A DNA stretch of 42,636 nt from a virus. Both the position numbers and the translations under genes were made by a program. The notes below the pieces were generated by a model, which was given only the letters and a program-made list of their open reading frames with translations, was not told the origin of the DNA and searched no databases. This document shows, in pieces, positions 1-8,102 of the stretch; position 1 is the first letter of the stretch; every line of letters begins with the position of its first letter. The DNA lies in the IMG/VR virus record IMGVR_UViG_3300046507_000086, positions 1-42,636 of that record; one strand, written 5' to 3'.

Positions 1-152
1 GGGTCCTTCTGAGTGTCCTTCATGACTTGCATGGAGCCTTCAGCACCGCTTGTCGGGTTGACAATGGACGCCGAGTCTGAAGCACCGTTGGACTCGTTCT
101 GATGGATTCCCTGAGTGTTGGAATACAATGCCTTCAGGTCATCATCGGACAT
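1..152 (-). CDS. Virion lytic transglycosylase / internal virion protein, 5' end only
   Basis: The first 50 codons of a gene that runs off the left end of the window. Residues 20-21 (Glu-Ser), followed by NPTSGAEGSMQVM at 32-44, match the start of the SLT/lysozyme-like transglycosylase fold, with Glu20 as the probable catalytic acid. In T7-like podoviruses this domain sits at the N-terminus of a very large ejection protein (gp16 type) that is injected and opens the peptidoglycan for DNA entry. The gene starts 17 bases after the upstream virion gene ends, in the same late operon. The C-terminal part is probably the open frame at 42246-42636, with the middle missing. Confidence 0.8.
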   Translation of the reverse strand, partial: MSDDDLKALYSNTQGIHQNESNGASDSASIVNPTSGAEGSMQVMKDTQKD

Positions 153-169
153 CTGCGAGAGGTCTAAGC

Positions 170-1231
170 TCACTTGAGTAATCCTCGCCTACGCATCTCC
201 GCAGCTACAGCAGAGTTATCTTGAACCCCACCTTGAGCGGGGGCTTGTGGGGAAGCCGCAGGAGTAGCCGAAGCAGCACCTGGGGTGTAACCTTGGAGGG
301 TCCCGTGCTTTGCCATGTAGGCTTGGGCACCGGCCTTGTCGGCTTGCATTGCGTCCATGTTGTCTGCAAGAGCGCGTAGACGACGAGCATTCTCAGCAGG
401 CTGTTGGTGCGGGTCGAACGAACGGGCGAGCAGTGCCTTACCTTCGTTCTCGGTGTACTGAGCGCCGAGGGTTGCGCGAAGGTTGTTCTGAATGACGGCA
501 TACGCACGGTCCTGCAAGGCTGCATTCTCAGGAGAGATGACAGCACGCACCGCTTGCGGTACTGCTCCGACGATGCCACCTGAGGCGGGGACCCAATCCT
601 TCTGACTCTTCTCAACGTCGTCAGCAACGGTGCGGAGTTCCTTGGCATTTGCAGCGCTCGCAACTGCGTCTCCGGCGTTACCGAGGGCAGCCTTCTCAGC
701 TTCCTTCTTGTTCGCAGCCGCAGCGTTGGCATCAGCCGTGAAGAGGATCGTGTCCCGCTTGTTGATCGCATCCTGCTTCTTAATACCGGCAAGGTGATCA
801 GCAACTTCGGAATTCCTGACGACCTTCTGGGTACCGTTGGGGTACGCGAGGAGCGTGAAGGCACCATCAGCCATCGGGATTACCTTGGGCTGGTTCAGTT
901 CACGGTCCTTGTCTACCGAAGCGTCATAAGCACCGTTGAAGCCCTCGACCGCCTGACCCAAGCTCTTGTTGAAGTTCGTGCCACCTAGGAGAGCAGCACC
1001 AGCGGCACCCATACCGTTCCAGAGACCATTCTTATTGGCGTTGTCGTACCAAGACCTTTGTTGCTGCGCTTGCTGAATCTGCGGCACATACATCTGGGGT
1101 GCCTGAGGGTTGAAGTCTTGTTGCGGGGCCTGCGGGTCGTCGTCTCCAGCATTAATTGGAGCCACGCCCGGTGCCGTGCCACCCATCGCCATAGCGAGCG
1201 GGGTGTTGTAATCCTGCGGGTTATAGGGCAT
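170..1231 (-). CDS. Internal virion / DNA ejection protein (353 aa)
   Basis: This late gene sits between another ejection-type protein and the transglycosylase. Its N-terminal 60 residues are rich in Pro and Gln and look disordered. A short Gly/Ala hydrophobic stretch follows (about 70-85), then an Ala/Lys/Glu-rich helical middle and a segment around 255-290 (TLGAQYTENEGKALLARSFD) of a type often seen in phage internal proteins. The C-terminus is again Ala/Pro-rich. Composition and position suggest a protein ejected with the DNA, comparable to T7 gp14/gp15. This assignment comes from context and composition; no enzyme motif is visible. Confidence 0.65.
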   Translation of the reverse strand: MPYNPQDYNTPLAMAMGGTAPGVAPINAGDDDPQAPQQDFNPQAPQMYVPQIQQAQQQRSWYDNANKNGLWNGMGAAGAALLGGTNFNKSLGQAVEGFNGAYDASVDKDRELNQPKVIPMADGAFTLLAYPNGTQKVVRNSEVADHLAGIKKQDAINKRDTILFTADANAAAANKKEAEKAALGNAGDAVASAANAKELRTVADDVEKSQKDWVPASGGIVGAVPQAVRAVISPENAALQDRAYAVIQNNLRATLGAQYTENEGKALLARSFDPHQQPAENARRLRALADNMDAMQADKAGAQAYMAKHGTLQGYTPGAASATPAASPQAPAQGGVQDNSAVAAEMRRRGLLK

Positions 1232-1239
1232 GGGTTTCC

Positions 1240-2355
1240 TTAGCCGTAGTTGTCGGGGTTGTCGAAGCCCGAATAGCTCGACTGGTAGGCGGGGTTGAAC
1301 CCGCTCGAAGAAGCGTTAGAACTGCCGAGCTTGCCTACGATGCTTGCAGCACCCAGAGCACCACCAAGGGCACCCTGAATCGGGTTCTGAGCAGCAACAG
1401 GCTGGACAGCTTGCGAGTTACCGTAGGAGCCCTTGAGCATGTTCATGTACTTCGTGAGTAAGTCGAGGTTGTTGTTCTGACCTTCGCTGAAGGCTTGGCG
1501 ATCCGCGTCGAGACCCTGTTGCTGGTTCTGTTGGAACACCGTGCCTGCAGCTTGCGATGCATCGAAGTTCTTCGCGTTGGCGTCTTGAGCACCCTGGAGG
1601 GCACCTTGACCAGTCTGGAAGTAATTCCCGATCTGACCGTTCGCGCTTTGCTTCGCGGCTTGCTGCGTGTTGTACTGGCTCTGAGCTTGCGACAGCCCTT
1701 GCGAGAAGAACTGGCTGCGAATGTTGCTCGAGATGTCCGCAAGCTTGTCTGCGGCACCGCGTTGAGCGATACCTTCAGCTACGCCTGTGCGGGTTGAATT
1801 CGTGTTTCCACTTCCGGCTGCACCGAGGTACAGAGATGGCAGTTGGTTTTCGTTGAGGTTGCGGGTAACGTCACGCGAGTTGGCGTCAATGATCCCATCA
1901 ACGTAGGGGTTGTTTGCGTACTGAGATGCGCTTTTCAGAAAGTTCTGCGTCTGATCTTGACCGGCTTGGTCGTACATCTGTTGAGCGTTGCCCGCGTATT
2001 GCGAGCCGTACTTCAGTGCATCAGAACCTGCGCCATACAGTTGACCAGCAATGTCGGCACCTTGACCAGAAGCGAAGTTGCCTGCTTGGGTGGCACCGTT
2101 GGTCTGGTAGGGATTGAGACCAGCTACGCGGGGGCCACTATACGTGCCCATGCCCATAGCAGAATCGAGGGCACTTTGGCCTGCGTCATACGTGTCGGTG
2201 AGGTGTTGCTGCACACCATCCCAGGGCTTACCTGAGTTATCGACGGCATACTTCTGCGCGTCAGCAGCACTATTAGCCGACATAATGGAGCCAGCAGCCC
2301 CAATGCCTGCCCCTGCGATACCCGCAACAGCGGTGGCAGAGAGTCCAAAGCTCAT
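1240..2355 (-). CDS. Internal virion / DNA ejection protein (371 aa)
   Basis: Residues 8-30 form a Gly/Ala-rich hydrophobic helix, and the rest is rich in Gln, Asn, Ala and Ser with long helical stretches. This composition is typical of the podoviral proteins that form the trans-envelope ejection channel (T7 gp14/15 or P22 gp7/16/20 role). A segment near 75-85 (YSGPRVAGLNPYQ) recurs in phage tail-associated proteins. The start overlaps the end of the preceding cupin-like gene by 4 bases, so the two are probably translationally coupled. No catalytic motif is visible. Confidence 0.65.
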   Translation of the reverse strand: MSFGLSATAVAGIAGAGIGAAGSIMSANSAADAQKYAVDNSGKPWDGVQQHLTDTYDAGQSALDSAMGMGTYSGPRVAGLNPYQTNGATQAGNFASGQGADIAGQLYGAGSDALKYGSQYAGNAQQMYDQAGQDQTQNFLKSASQYANNPYVDGIIDANSRDVTRNLNENQLPSLYLGAAGSGNTNSTRTGVAEGIAQRGAADKLADISSNIRSQFFSQGLSQAQSQYNTQQAAKQSANGQIGNYFQTGQGALQGAQDANAKNFDASQAAGTVFQQNQQQGLDADRQAFSEGQNNNLDLLTKYMNMLKGSYGNSQAVQPVAAQNPIQGALGGALGAASIVGKLGSSNASSSGFNPAYQSSYSGFDNPDNYG

Positions 2356-2813
2356 TTAGGTGGCTCCAGTAGATTGTTTGAGAGGAGTTGTCTGTTCTCA
2401 GGAGACCCGAGCAACTCTTGATTGGTGGATGTGGTCAATTCCTCGACCAGTCTGTCCAGGTCCGTTTCATCGGTGGCGTGAACAGTCGTCCAGTACGTGT
2501 CTTCGTGAGTGAAGCCAGCGCGTTTAGCACCAGGCTTCGAAGACAAGATGGCGTGGGCATCAGTGATGCGCTTCATGCCGTCATCCGTCGAGACGCTGAT
2601 GTCCCCGGAGATGATGCAAAGGTGTTCAGTCTTGTGGACTGCACCTGTCAGCACCGTTCCCTTGGGGATCAGCATTTTTCTGGCGTACAGACCCGGCGCG
2701 AAGTGATGCCACACCGGACACATGACTTGAGGAAGTGCTTCAATTTCCTTCTCGAGCCTGTAGACCTTCTCAAGCTCGGTGGCGGGGGTTTCAATTCGCG
2801 CTAGGTTACTCAT
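2352..2813 (-). CDS. Cupin-like small protein (153 aa)
   Basis: A 153-residue protein read from the ATG at 2813. The longer upstream reading of this frame crosses two other genes and is not used. The middle part (about 45-110) has the alternating hydrophobic strands, turns and single histidines of a small beta-barrel (cupin-like) fold, for example around IPKGTVLTGAVHKTEHLCIISG. It lies between tail and ejection genes, so a structural or assembly role is possible. The exact function is unknown and a metal site is not proven. Confidence 0.6.
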   Translation of the reverse strand: MSNLARIETPATELEKVYRLEKEIEALPQVMCPVWHHFAPGLYARKMLIPKGTVLTGAVHKTEHLCIISGDISVSTDDGMKRITDAHAILSSKPGAKRAGFTHEDTYWTTVHATDETDLDRLVEELTTSTNQELLGSPENRQLLSNNLLEPPK

Positions 2814-2830
2814 ACTCTCTGGAAAGTTAT

Positions 2831-2995
2831 TCAGGGGACTCGTGGCGCAAGCTGATCTAACGCAGCTTTGTAGGTCGCCAGCGTCTGCTCCAACTTCCGA
2901 AACTCTTCCATCAGGTATCTGACCTGGGAATCGGGAAGCGGGGGCACGCTGGAACGCACGTAGTTCACCAAGGGGGTTGTGTAGATTACGGCCAT
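2831..2995 (-). CDS. Small coiled-coil protein in the tail operon (54 aa)
   Basis: A short gene that fits exactly between two larger genes: its ATG is 2 bases beyond the stop of the 569-aa tail protein and it ends 17 bases before the cupin-like gene. The N-terminus is Pro-rich, and residues 20-50 form a charged amphipathic helix (around MEEFRKLEQTLATYKAALDQL). Similar small helical proteins often lie beside podovirus tail and ejection genes. The function is unknown. Confidence 0.6.
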   Translation of the reverse strand: MAVIYTTPLVNYVRSSVPPLPDSQVRYLMEEFRKLEQTLATYKAALDQLAPRVP

Positions 2996-2997
2996 AG

Positions 2998-4707
2998 TTA
3001 CCGCCGAGACGTTGTTTTGACATCCATATCGAAACCGCTGATCTGGAAGCTCGAGATCGATGCCGTGCTGATTTTGTACGCGAGGTACCGACCTGCAACC
3101 TGCATGTCGATCTTGTAGTCAGTCGAAGGATTGAACGGGCACGAAGCTCGATACGTTGGGGATTGCTTCGGGAGGTCCGAGGACCCGATGTCGAACATAA
3201 AGACACCGTTACTGTCCTCAAAGGAACACTGAGGGACGATGCTCTGGATCAGCTTGTAGCCCCGAAGAGTCGAGATACCGAAGTCATCCATGTCTGCACC
3301 CACGCGTTCAACGTAGGCTGGCTTGAGAACCTCAGGTAACGCAGGGAGATTCACGAGGCCCGCAGTCGGGAGATCGATGGCGAAGACTCGAGTGTCAGTG
3401 ATACCGTTCGCTTGGTCTGCCACGGAGAGCATCAGGGAGACCTTGGGGGTCCCACCGGCAAACGTCATGTACGGGGTGTTGAACAGTTCGTACGAGTCGT
3501 TGGCATCCGGGAATAGGTTCTTCAGAAGGGAAGCATCAGTCATCGCACCGCCGACCACATTCGGCAAGTCCATGAAGGACCATGTATCCGAGCGGTAGTT
3601 GTAGATGGCCGCTTGGTTACAGAAGACTGTCTTCGAGAACGAAGCTTCATCCTGCAGCGTGGCGTAGCAGAAGTGGACGAGGTTCGCCACTGCGTCATGA
3701 ACCACGAAGCACGAGTTCTGCCTGGAGCGGTCCAAGGCGTTGAAGATACGCCGACGAACACGACCATCAGCGAGGGACTTCTTGCTCATCCCATCATGCA
3801 TGTAGATGTCGTTGTCACCGAACACCATGTGCTTGCCATCGACTTCGACAACGCAGTTGGTATTGATGATTCCACCTTCATAGGGGAGACGACGGAACCC
3901 GAAGACCGCTTGGTCCCCACGGTAGTCCACGTTCCAAATCTGAGACTGGTTGTATATGATGAACGAGTTGCCGAGCACCAGACCATCTCGGATCGGGCTA
4001 CGCATCTCACTCAAGGTATTCTCGCCAGCAACGAAGGCAGGGTTCGCAGGGTCCCAATTGATAGCCGAGGTGGCCTGACCGAACTGGATCGGATTGCACC
4101 ACTTGACCATCGTCGGATACGGGACACTGTTCTTCGTCACATTCAACATCAATGCGAAGTCCAGGAACGGACGGACGACTGCTGCAGTATCCGTAGCGAC
4201 CCAGTCCCCACCAATGCCGCTGTAGAGGGTATCCGTGGAGAGGTTGCGGACATAGGGCTTCATCCCTGCTCGCGTGAGGAAGGAGATGCCGCCCACCTGA
4301 GCGTGGGACCAAGGGTTATCGTTGGTGATCGTTCCGGCTGTCGGAGTTTGGAACGTGAGGGTACCCCCAGGGTACGCACGGACTGTTCCGTCAGCGTCTA
4401 CTACGAAGGGCACCTCGCCAGCCGTGGCTGTTGCATAGGACCCAAGGAAGCGAGCGTTATTAGAACTACCACCCTGCGCCGAGTCGTAGACATTGGGGTT
4501 TGTATCGTAGTCCCCTGTGGCTGCGTCATACGTCAGTGCCGAGCGGATCGGGTTGAACATCATCTTGAAGACCGGAGCCCGGGAGATTCGGTTCTCATCA
4601 AAGATGACGTTATTGGCACCCGAGAAGGCGTTAGGCGGGAGGTCGTAGGGATTTGCGTCCGTGATTACCCCCACGCCCCCAAGCTCGCGGAGCGGGAGGG
4701 TAGGCAT
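2998..4707 (-). CDS. Large tail protein, tail tube/nozzle type (569 aa)
   Basis: A beta-rich protein of 569 residues without long helices. It has repeated strand-turn units and aromatic pairs such as FVVHDAVANLVHFCYAT and YNYRSDTWSFMDLP around 330-390, as in beta-propeller tail-tube or nozzle proteins of podoviruses (T7 gp12 or P22 gp10 role). It lies 4 bases after the collar gene and belongs to the same late operon. The general class is likely; whether it matches T7 gp12 in detail cannot be settled by reading alone. Confidence 0.65.
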   Translation of the reverse strand: MPTLPLRELGGVGVITDANPYDLPPNAFSGANNVIFDENRISRAPVFKMMFNPIRSALTYDAATGDYDTNPNVYDSAQGGSSNNARFLGSYATATAGEVPFVVDADGTVRAYPGGTLTFQTPTAGTITNDNPWSHAQVGGISFLTRAGMKPYVRNLSTDTLYSGIGGDWVATDTAAVVRPFLDFALMLNVTKNSVPYPTMVKWCNPIQFGQATSAINWDPANPAFVAGENTLSEMRSPIRDGLVLGNSFIIYNQSQIWNVDYRGDQAVFGFRRLPYEGGIINTNCVVEVDGKHMVFGDNDIYMHDGMSKKSLADGRVRRRIFNALDRSRQNSCFVVHDAVANLVHFCYATLQDEASFSKTVFCNQAAIYNYRSDTWSFMDLPNVVGGAMTDASLLKNLFPDANDSYELFNTPYMTFAGGTPKVSLMLSVADQANGITDTRVFAIDLPTAGLVNLPALPEVLKPAYVERVGADMDDFGISTLRGYKLIQSIVPQCSFEDSNGVFMFDIGSSDLPKQSPTYRASCPFNPSTDYKIDMQVAGRYLAYKISTASISSFQISGFDMDVKTTSRR

Positions 4708-4711
4708 AGGC

Positions 4712-5257
4712 TTAGAGCTTCATGATGTACGCCAGTGCCAGATACGGAGGCAGCGACGAATGTTGGTGATCACCGATCAAGTTCGCGGTGTGCGTATGGG
4801 CTACCGCAGTAACGCCAGTGACAACCGTGGCCCCTGTGCCAGCCTGTACGGGACCTGTGGTCACCGTGGGGTTAGCCGTGGTGTTATTGAGGGTATGGGT
4901 GTGCGAACCTGCCATACCCGTACTGGCCGACCCACCTGTGTCATTGACCGCATAGGCGGAACCTGCACCGACCACGAACTTGCTGCGGAGGTCAGGGGTC
5001 CCTTGGGTACCATCACAGAGAGCCCAGCCAGCCGGGACAGCCGCAATGGCTCCCGACCAGAATCCGATGAACCCTTGAGGTACCGGGAAGTTCAACTGAG
5101 CGGGCGTAGCGGTGACCGGGCTATCCAGGTTCGGGAAGGTGTTCTTCAGGGCAAGCTTGATGAGCCGGAGGTGATCGTCGGACTGGGATACGGAGTCGGT
5201 AGAAGACGGATTGGTCGCGACCAGTTGATTGAGATATGTTGCTGATTCGAGAGCCAT
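4712..5257 (-). CDS. Tail collar domain protein, copy 2 (181 aa)
   Basis: The N-terminal 50 residues (MALESATYLNQLVATNPSS...DDHLRLIKLALKNTFPN) are nearly shared with the next upstream gene and probably anchor the protein to the tail. Residues about 60-100 carry the phage tail collar signature, with GFIGFWSGAIAAVPAGWALCDG and TPDLRSKFVVGAG. The C-terminal part has spaced HTH and HQH motifs, as in metal-stabilised fibre tips. It ends in a hydrophobic ALAYIMKL. It is a shorter paralogue of the gene at 5261-5992, four bases away. Confidence 0.85.
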   Translation of the reverse strand: MALESATYLNQLVATNPSSTDSVSQSDDHLRLIKLALKNTFPNLDSPVTATPAQLNFPVPQGFIGFWSGAIAAVPAGWALCDGTQGTPDLRSKFVVGAGSAYAVNDTGGSASTGMAGSHTHTLNNTTANPTVTTGPVQAGTGATVVTGVTAVAHTHTANLIGDHQHSSLPPYLALAYIMKL

Positions 5258-5260
5258 GCC

Positions 5261-5992
5261 TTATACCTTCATGATGAAGTAGAGACCGAAGAACGGAGGA
5301 CGGTTGTCAATAGCCTGACCCGAGCCAACCGAGGAGGTCGTGAAGTTGTGAGCATGGTTACCCGCAGCCCACGTATCCACTTCGAAGTAATGGCCGTGGT
5401 CCCCTACAGGGTCCGTGGGGGCCATAAGGCGCCCCGAGCCATAACCTGTGTTGACAGGAACGTTGGCACCACCATTGTCTGAACCAGCCTGGACTGAGCC
5501 GAGGTTAGGCAGGGTATGGCTGTGACCCCCAGCCCCTGCGGTATTACCCGTTACGTGGTGCGTGTGGTTACCTTGGGCATCCGTGGTTCCCGTATGGGCA
5601 TGCGAGGGAAGCTGGGCGGTGCTCAGGTTGTAGAGGGCAGCGCCACCTACGGATGTCACAGGGTATGAACCACCGGCACAGACCGCAAAGCGATCCCGAA
5701 GATCAGGCGTGATGATATTCCCACTACCGTCCGACTTCGCCACTGTCTGTCCATTACACAAGACCCAGCCCGAAGGGAGCGAGGCTTGGTGCCACATGAT
5801 GATTGCACCAATGGGTGCTGCAGCATTCAATTGGGCCTGATTCAGAGTGACCGGCCCTGTGATATTCGGAAAGGTTGTCTTAAGAGTTGATTTAATCAGA
5901 CGGATGTGATCATCAGCCTGGGCAATAGGATCAGCCCCAATCGGATTAGCTGGGACGAGACCAGAAATATAGGTAGCAGTTTCGAGAGCCAT
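5261..5992 (-). CDS. Tail collar domain protein, copy 1 (243 aa)
   Basis: First gene of the leftward late operon. Residues 1-55 match the attachment region of its neighbour at 4712-5257. A collar domain follows (IGAIIMWHQASLPSGWVLCNGQ and TPDLRDRFAVCAGG), then a long His/Gly-rich C-terminus with many HxH pairs (HAHTG, HTHHV, HSHTL, HGHY, HAHNF) like those that bind iron in T4-type fibre tips. The end LYFIMKV matches the neighbour's end. The protein is likely displayed at the tail tip for receptor contact. The two copies may make alternative or mixed tips. Confidence 0.87.
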   Translation of the reverse strand: MALETATYISGLVPANPIGADPIAQADDHIRLIKSTLKTTFPNITGPVTLNQAQLNAAAPIGAIIMWHQASLPSGWVLCNGQTVAKSDGSGNIITPDLRDRFAVCAGGSYPVTSVGGAALYNLSTAQLPSHAHTGTTDAQGNHTHHVTGNTAGAGGHSHTLPNLGSVQAGSDNGGANVPVNTGYGSGRLMAPTDPVGDHGHYFEVDTWAAGNHAHNFTTSSVGSGQAIDNRPPFFGLYFIMKV

Positions 5993-6110
5993 TTATATAG
6001 CCTTGGTTATTCCTTGGGGGAGCCAAGGGGTTAATGGGTGTTCTAAAGGGAGACCAAAGTTCTTATCAATAATCGTAATCAACATTGATAATAACTCTGG
6101 TTAATCTGTA

Positions 6111-6265
6111 GGGTACTTAGGTTTAAACCAAAGTTCTTTATAAGATATTAATGAAGATAATCCCGTAGCTCAAACCAGAGATACCCAGAGAATATCCAGA
6201 GATACCTTTGGTCTGTCTTTGGTTTAAACCTAAGGTACCCCCCCTCCCCCTAGGTCATCTTGTGC
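6111..6265. promoter_or_regulatory. Inverted-repeat control element, copy 1
   Basis: Left arm 6111-6133 and right arm 6217-6240 are near-perfect inverted repeats (23-24 bases, one inserted base), each containing GGTTTAAACC. They are separated by an A/T-rich stretch. Read outward on either side, each arm gives CTTTGGTTTAAACCTAAG followed by GTACCC or TACCC. A C-rich run and TTGTGC follow on the right. A diverged copy of the whole element lies at 12243-12370 before the RNA polymerase gene. Possible roles are a pair of outward-facing phage promoters or a repressor/activator site. Confidence 0.65.
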
Positions 6266-6661
6266 AAAAGGGTCAGGGTACTTTGGGGAAACTAGGGGGT
6301 CCCCCACCCGGGGGTACATGTGGTGAAAAAGAGACACTTGAGGGGCCTGGGTTTCCCGAGGTTTTCCTGGGAATTGCCCCACTTCACGCGAAGGTCGAAC
6401 AACAAAAACAACCAACACCTTTAGCGGTCTTTTTGAAGCCCCTTTTAAGGCACCCCATGGGGGTACATGGCTAGGCCTGGAGGCGAGCGAGGAGGCAGAG
6501 TCGAGAGGGAGGCGTGGCTAAGTCCTTGATTCTACAGCGAACACACCAGATACAATATCAAGTGTAGTAATCCAGGGCAGCACGGGAAGGCATTAGGCAT
6601 GCACTGGTACGCGTGGTGTGACTGAGGGTAGCCAAGGCATGTGCGCAATACAGACGCTAGC

Positions 6662-6689
6662 TTGTATCCAAAGGTAAACAAAATATAGA
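6662..6689 (+). promoter_or_regulatory. Candidate sigma70 promoter (weaker)
   Basis: TTGTAT, a 16-base spacer and TATAGA, followed by an A/T-rich stretch. It lies about 170 bases before the first early gene and points into it. Confidence 0.4.
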
Positions 6690-6790
6690 ATGTTCTGTCT
6701 CACTTTGTTGTTAAGCGGCTCACGAACCTAACATCAGGTACACCCAGGAAACCCCAGGCAAACTATCGCTAACTTTCTGCACAAAGATGC

Positions 6791-6819
6791 TTGACACATG
6801 GTTGCACACTAGGCACAAT
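6791..6819 (+). promoter_or_regulatory. Early sigma70 promoter
   Basis: A perfect TTGACA -35 box, a 17-base spacer and CACAAT as -10, 42 bases before the first early gene. This is the strongest host-type promoter near the start of the early region. It would let the host polymerase transcribe the small early genes directly after DNA entry. Confidence 0.75.
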
Positions 6820-6861
6820 GAAGTCCTGCAGTAACGCAACGAAACAACCAGGGGAAACAAA

Positions 6862-7065
6862 ATGAACGCTTGGGAAAAATTGGTAGCACAGGTAGAGAAA
6901 GACCATGGAACCCGTGGCTCAGTCTGGGCTGCAGTAATGAGCGCAGAGAGTAACGCACCTTATGGTGACCATACTGCAGCGTATGAATCCCTTTGCTATA
7001 CCACAGCGTTCGAAGAGAGTGCAGAAGTTCGTGCTTACTTTGAATCGATTGGCTACACCTACTAA
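6862..7065 (+). CDS. Early small protein (67 aa), unknown
   Basis: First gene behind the early promoter, with GGGGAAACAAA before its ATG; the same leader precedes the ArdA-like gene at 7209. It encodes a soluble, slightly acidic 67-residue protein rich in Ala, Glu and Tyr, with no cysteine pair motif or membrane segment. Position and size suggest a host take-over or defence-evasion factor, but the family is not recognised. Confidence 0.7.
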   Translation: MNAWEKLVAQVEKDHGTRGSVWAAVMSAESNAPYGDHTAAYESLCYTTAFEESAEVRAYFESIGYTY

Positions 7066-7079
7066 CCAGAGATAACATC

Positions 7080-7181
7080 ATGTGCAAGCTCGCGATTATC
7101 ACAATGTACGCTGGGTTATTAGTAAGTGTCGTTGGTTTCATCGGCACGTTTGCTACACTCATGTTCACTACGTTCTATTGA
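7080..7181 (+). CDS. Small membrane peptide (33 aa)
   Basis: A 33-residue frame between two early genes with its own ATG. Almost all of it is one hydrophobic segment (about residues 4-30, around YAGLLVSVVGFIGTFATLMF), so it would sit in the inner membrane. Function unknown. It could be an early membrane effector. Confidence 0.5.
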   Translation: MCKLAIITMYAGLLVSVVGFIGTFATLMFTTFY

Positions 7182-7208
7182 TACCAACAGATAACCAGGG
7201 GAAACAAA

Positions 7209-7718
7209 ATGACCATCGCTCAATACTTCGCAAACCCGTACGACACTGATGCAACTGGTTTCTACTTCAACTCCTACGAGGAATACACCTCGAAGGCTGC
7301 AGCGTTATTAAATCGCTCTGGCGCACCTGTTGAAGAGTTCATGATTGACTACATTGACGGCGATGATGCGCAACTGTTTGAAGCCTGCAAGGTTGATCAA
7401 TCGAATCTGGAGTTCTGGTTTGACGCAGTAGAGATGCTTGAGGACTACCAGAAGGCAGCACTGTTCTACCTAGTCTCGATCAACGGTCAGAACGTACGGG
7501 AAGCTTTGGATAACCTGGAGGACGTGTGCCTGAGCCAGTGTGACCTCCTGGAGGCAGCGTCGGAATTGTTTGATGAATGCTACTTGGGCGGTGTACCTGA
7601 AGCTGTTCAGGCTTACATCGATTACGATAAGTTCGCCAATGATTGCCGCTTGAGTGGTGATATGTACGAGTTCACGTTCAACGGTGAAACCTACACTTGC
7701 ACGAACGCCAACAGCTAA
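7209..7718 (+). CDS. ardA: ArdA-like antirestriction protein (169 aa)
   Basis: A very acidic 169-residue protein. Its C-terminal block (YIDYDKFANDCRLSGDMYEF and nearby) matches the conserved end of the ArdA family, where YIDYexfAxDLxLsGD is typical. The early part has the expected acidic central region (EEFMIDYIDGDDAQLFEAC). ArdA proteins mimic B-form DNA and block type I restriction-modification enzymes. It is the first large early gene, the place where T7 has its unrelated DNA mimic Ocr, which fits a role in protecting incoming DNA. It is followed directly by the hammerhead-like RNA. Confidence 0.78.
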   Translation: MTIAQYFANPYDTDATGFYFNSYEEYTSKAAALLNRSGAPVEEFMIDYIDGDDAQLFEACKVDQSNLEFWFDAVEMLEDYQKAALFYLVSINGQNVREALDNLEDVCLSQCDLLEAASELFDECYLGGVPEAVQAYIDYDKFANDCRLSGDMYEFTFNGETYTCTNANS

Positions 7719-7720
7719 CA

Positions 7721-7776
7721 GGTCGAAACCCTGGGGATACCTAGGGTATGCGGTTCAATACCGTACTGATGAGACC
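7721..7776 (+). ncRNA. Type II hammerhead ribozyme candidate
   Basis: All invariant core parts occur in the right order for a circular permutation open at stem II. GGTC (7721-7724) pairs with GACC (7773-7776) as stem II. GAAA is at 7725-7728. Stem III pairs 7728-7735 with 7740-7747 (8 pairs, one G-U) around a GATA loop. The cleavage triplet GTA is at 7746-7748. Stem I pairs 7749-7754 with 7760-7765 around a 5-base loop, and CTGATGA is at 7766-7772. Predicted self-cleavage falls between 7748 and 7749, in the leader between the ardA-like gene and the next early gene. Confidence 0.8.
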
Positions 7777-7799
7777 ACTAACCACACCTGAGGCACACC

Positions 7800-8066
7800 A
7801 TGAGCACAACCATTGCAGGTCTGAAGGCATCGTTAAAGAGACAATGGACTGTAGATGCACGGCGTATTCTTACCCTTCTTGGAACGCCATACAAACTTGC
7901 GGTTCCTTACAGCACTAGCGAGTTTCAGATTGGAAAGGTACGCTTCGTGGTTATGTACGACAGGAATAAAACCTTTGTTAAGGCTTTGGACCCTATCCCT
8001 ACTTCGTGGTTCGTGGACCTATCCATGGATATCGAACAAGAAGAACCTGCGCTTGACTTCGCGTAG
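7800..8066 (+). CDS. Early small protein (88 aa), unknown
   Basis: Starts 24 bases after the ribozyme candidate, so cleavage would leave a short 5' leader. The first 30 residues are basic and helical, the middle is beta-rich (KVRFVVMYDRNKTFVKAL), and the tail is acidic. No family recognised. Confidence 0.65.
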   Translation: MSTTIAGLKASLKRQWTVDARRILTLLGTPYKLAVPYSTSEFQIGKVRFVVMYDRNKTFVKALDPIPTSWFVDLSMDIEQEEPALDFA

Positions 8067-8102
8067 TCTAACTGCACAATCCACTGTTACATAGGACAAA
8101 CC

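Larger units (their letters stand above)
5993..6861. other. Divergent intergenic control region 1
   Basis: An 869-base gap between the leftward late operon and the rightward early genes. It holds the inverted-repeat control element (6111-6265) and two host-type promoter candidates (6662-6689, 6791-6819). The stretch 6241-6660 is rich in C/G runs and contains only short, low-complexity frames. No gene, tRNA or terminator could be supported there. Confidence 0.7.

Noticed and set aside
2814-3221. Upstream extension of the cupin-like frame to 289 residues
   Set aside because: It would cross the 54-aa gene and part of the tail gene; the extension is Arg/Ser-rich shadow sequence and a good ATG exists at 2813.
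3613-4725. 370-codon open frame opposite the large tail gene
   Set aside because: Antisense shadow of the 569-aa tail protein; composition is typical of reversed coding sequence and there is no motif.
6208-6474. 88-codon Pro/Gly-rich frame in the first control region
   Set aside because: Driven by C/G runs, starts inside the inverted-repeat element and lacks a ribosome site; a frame is open on the other strand too.
7749-7776. tRNA-like T-arm (TTCAATA loop with a 5-pair stem)
   Set aside because: No acceptor, D or anticodon arm can be formed around it. The same bases fit stem I and the core of a hammerhead ribozyme much better.
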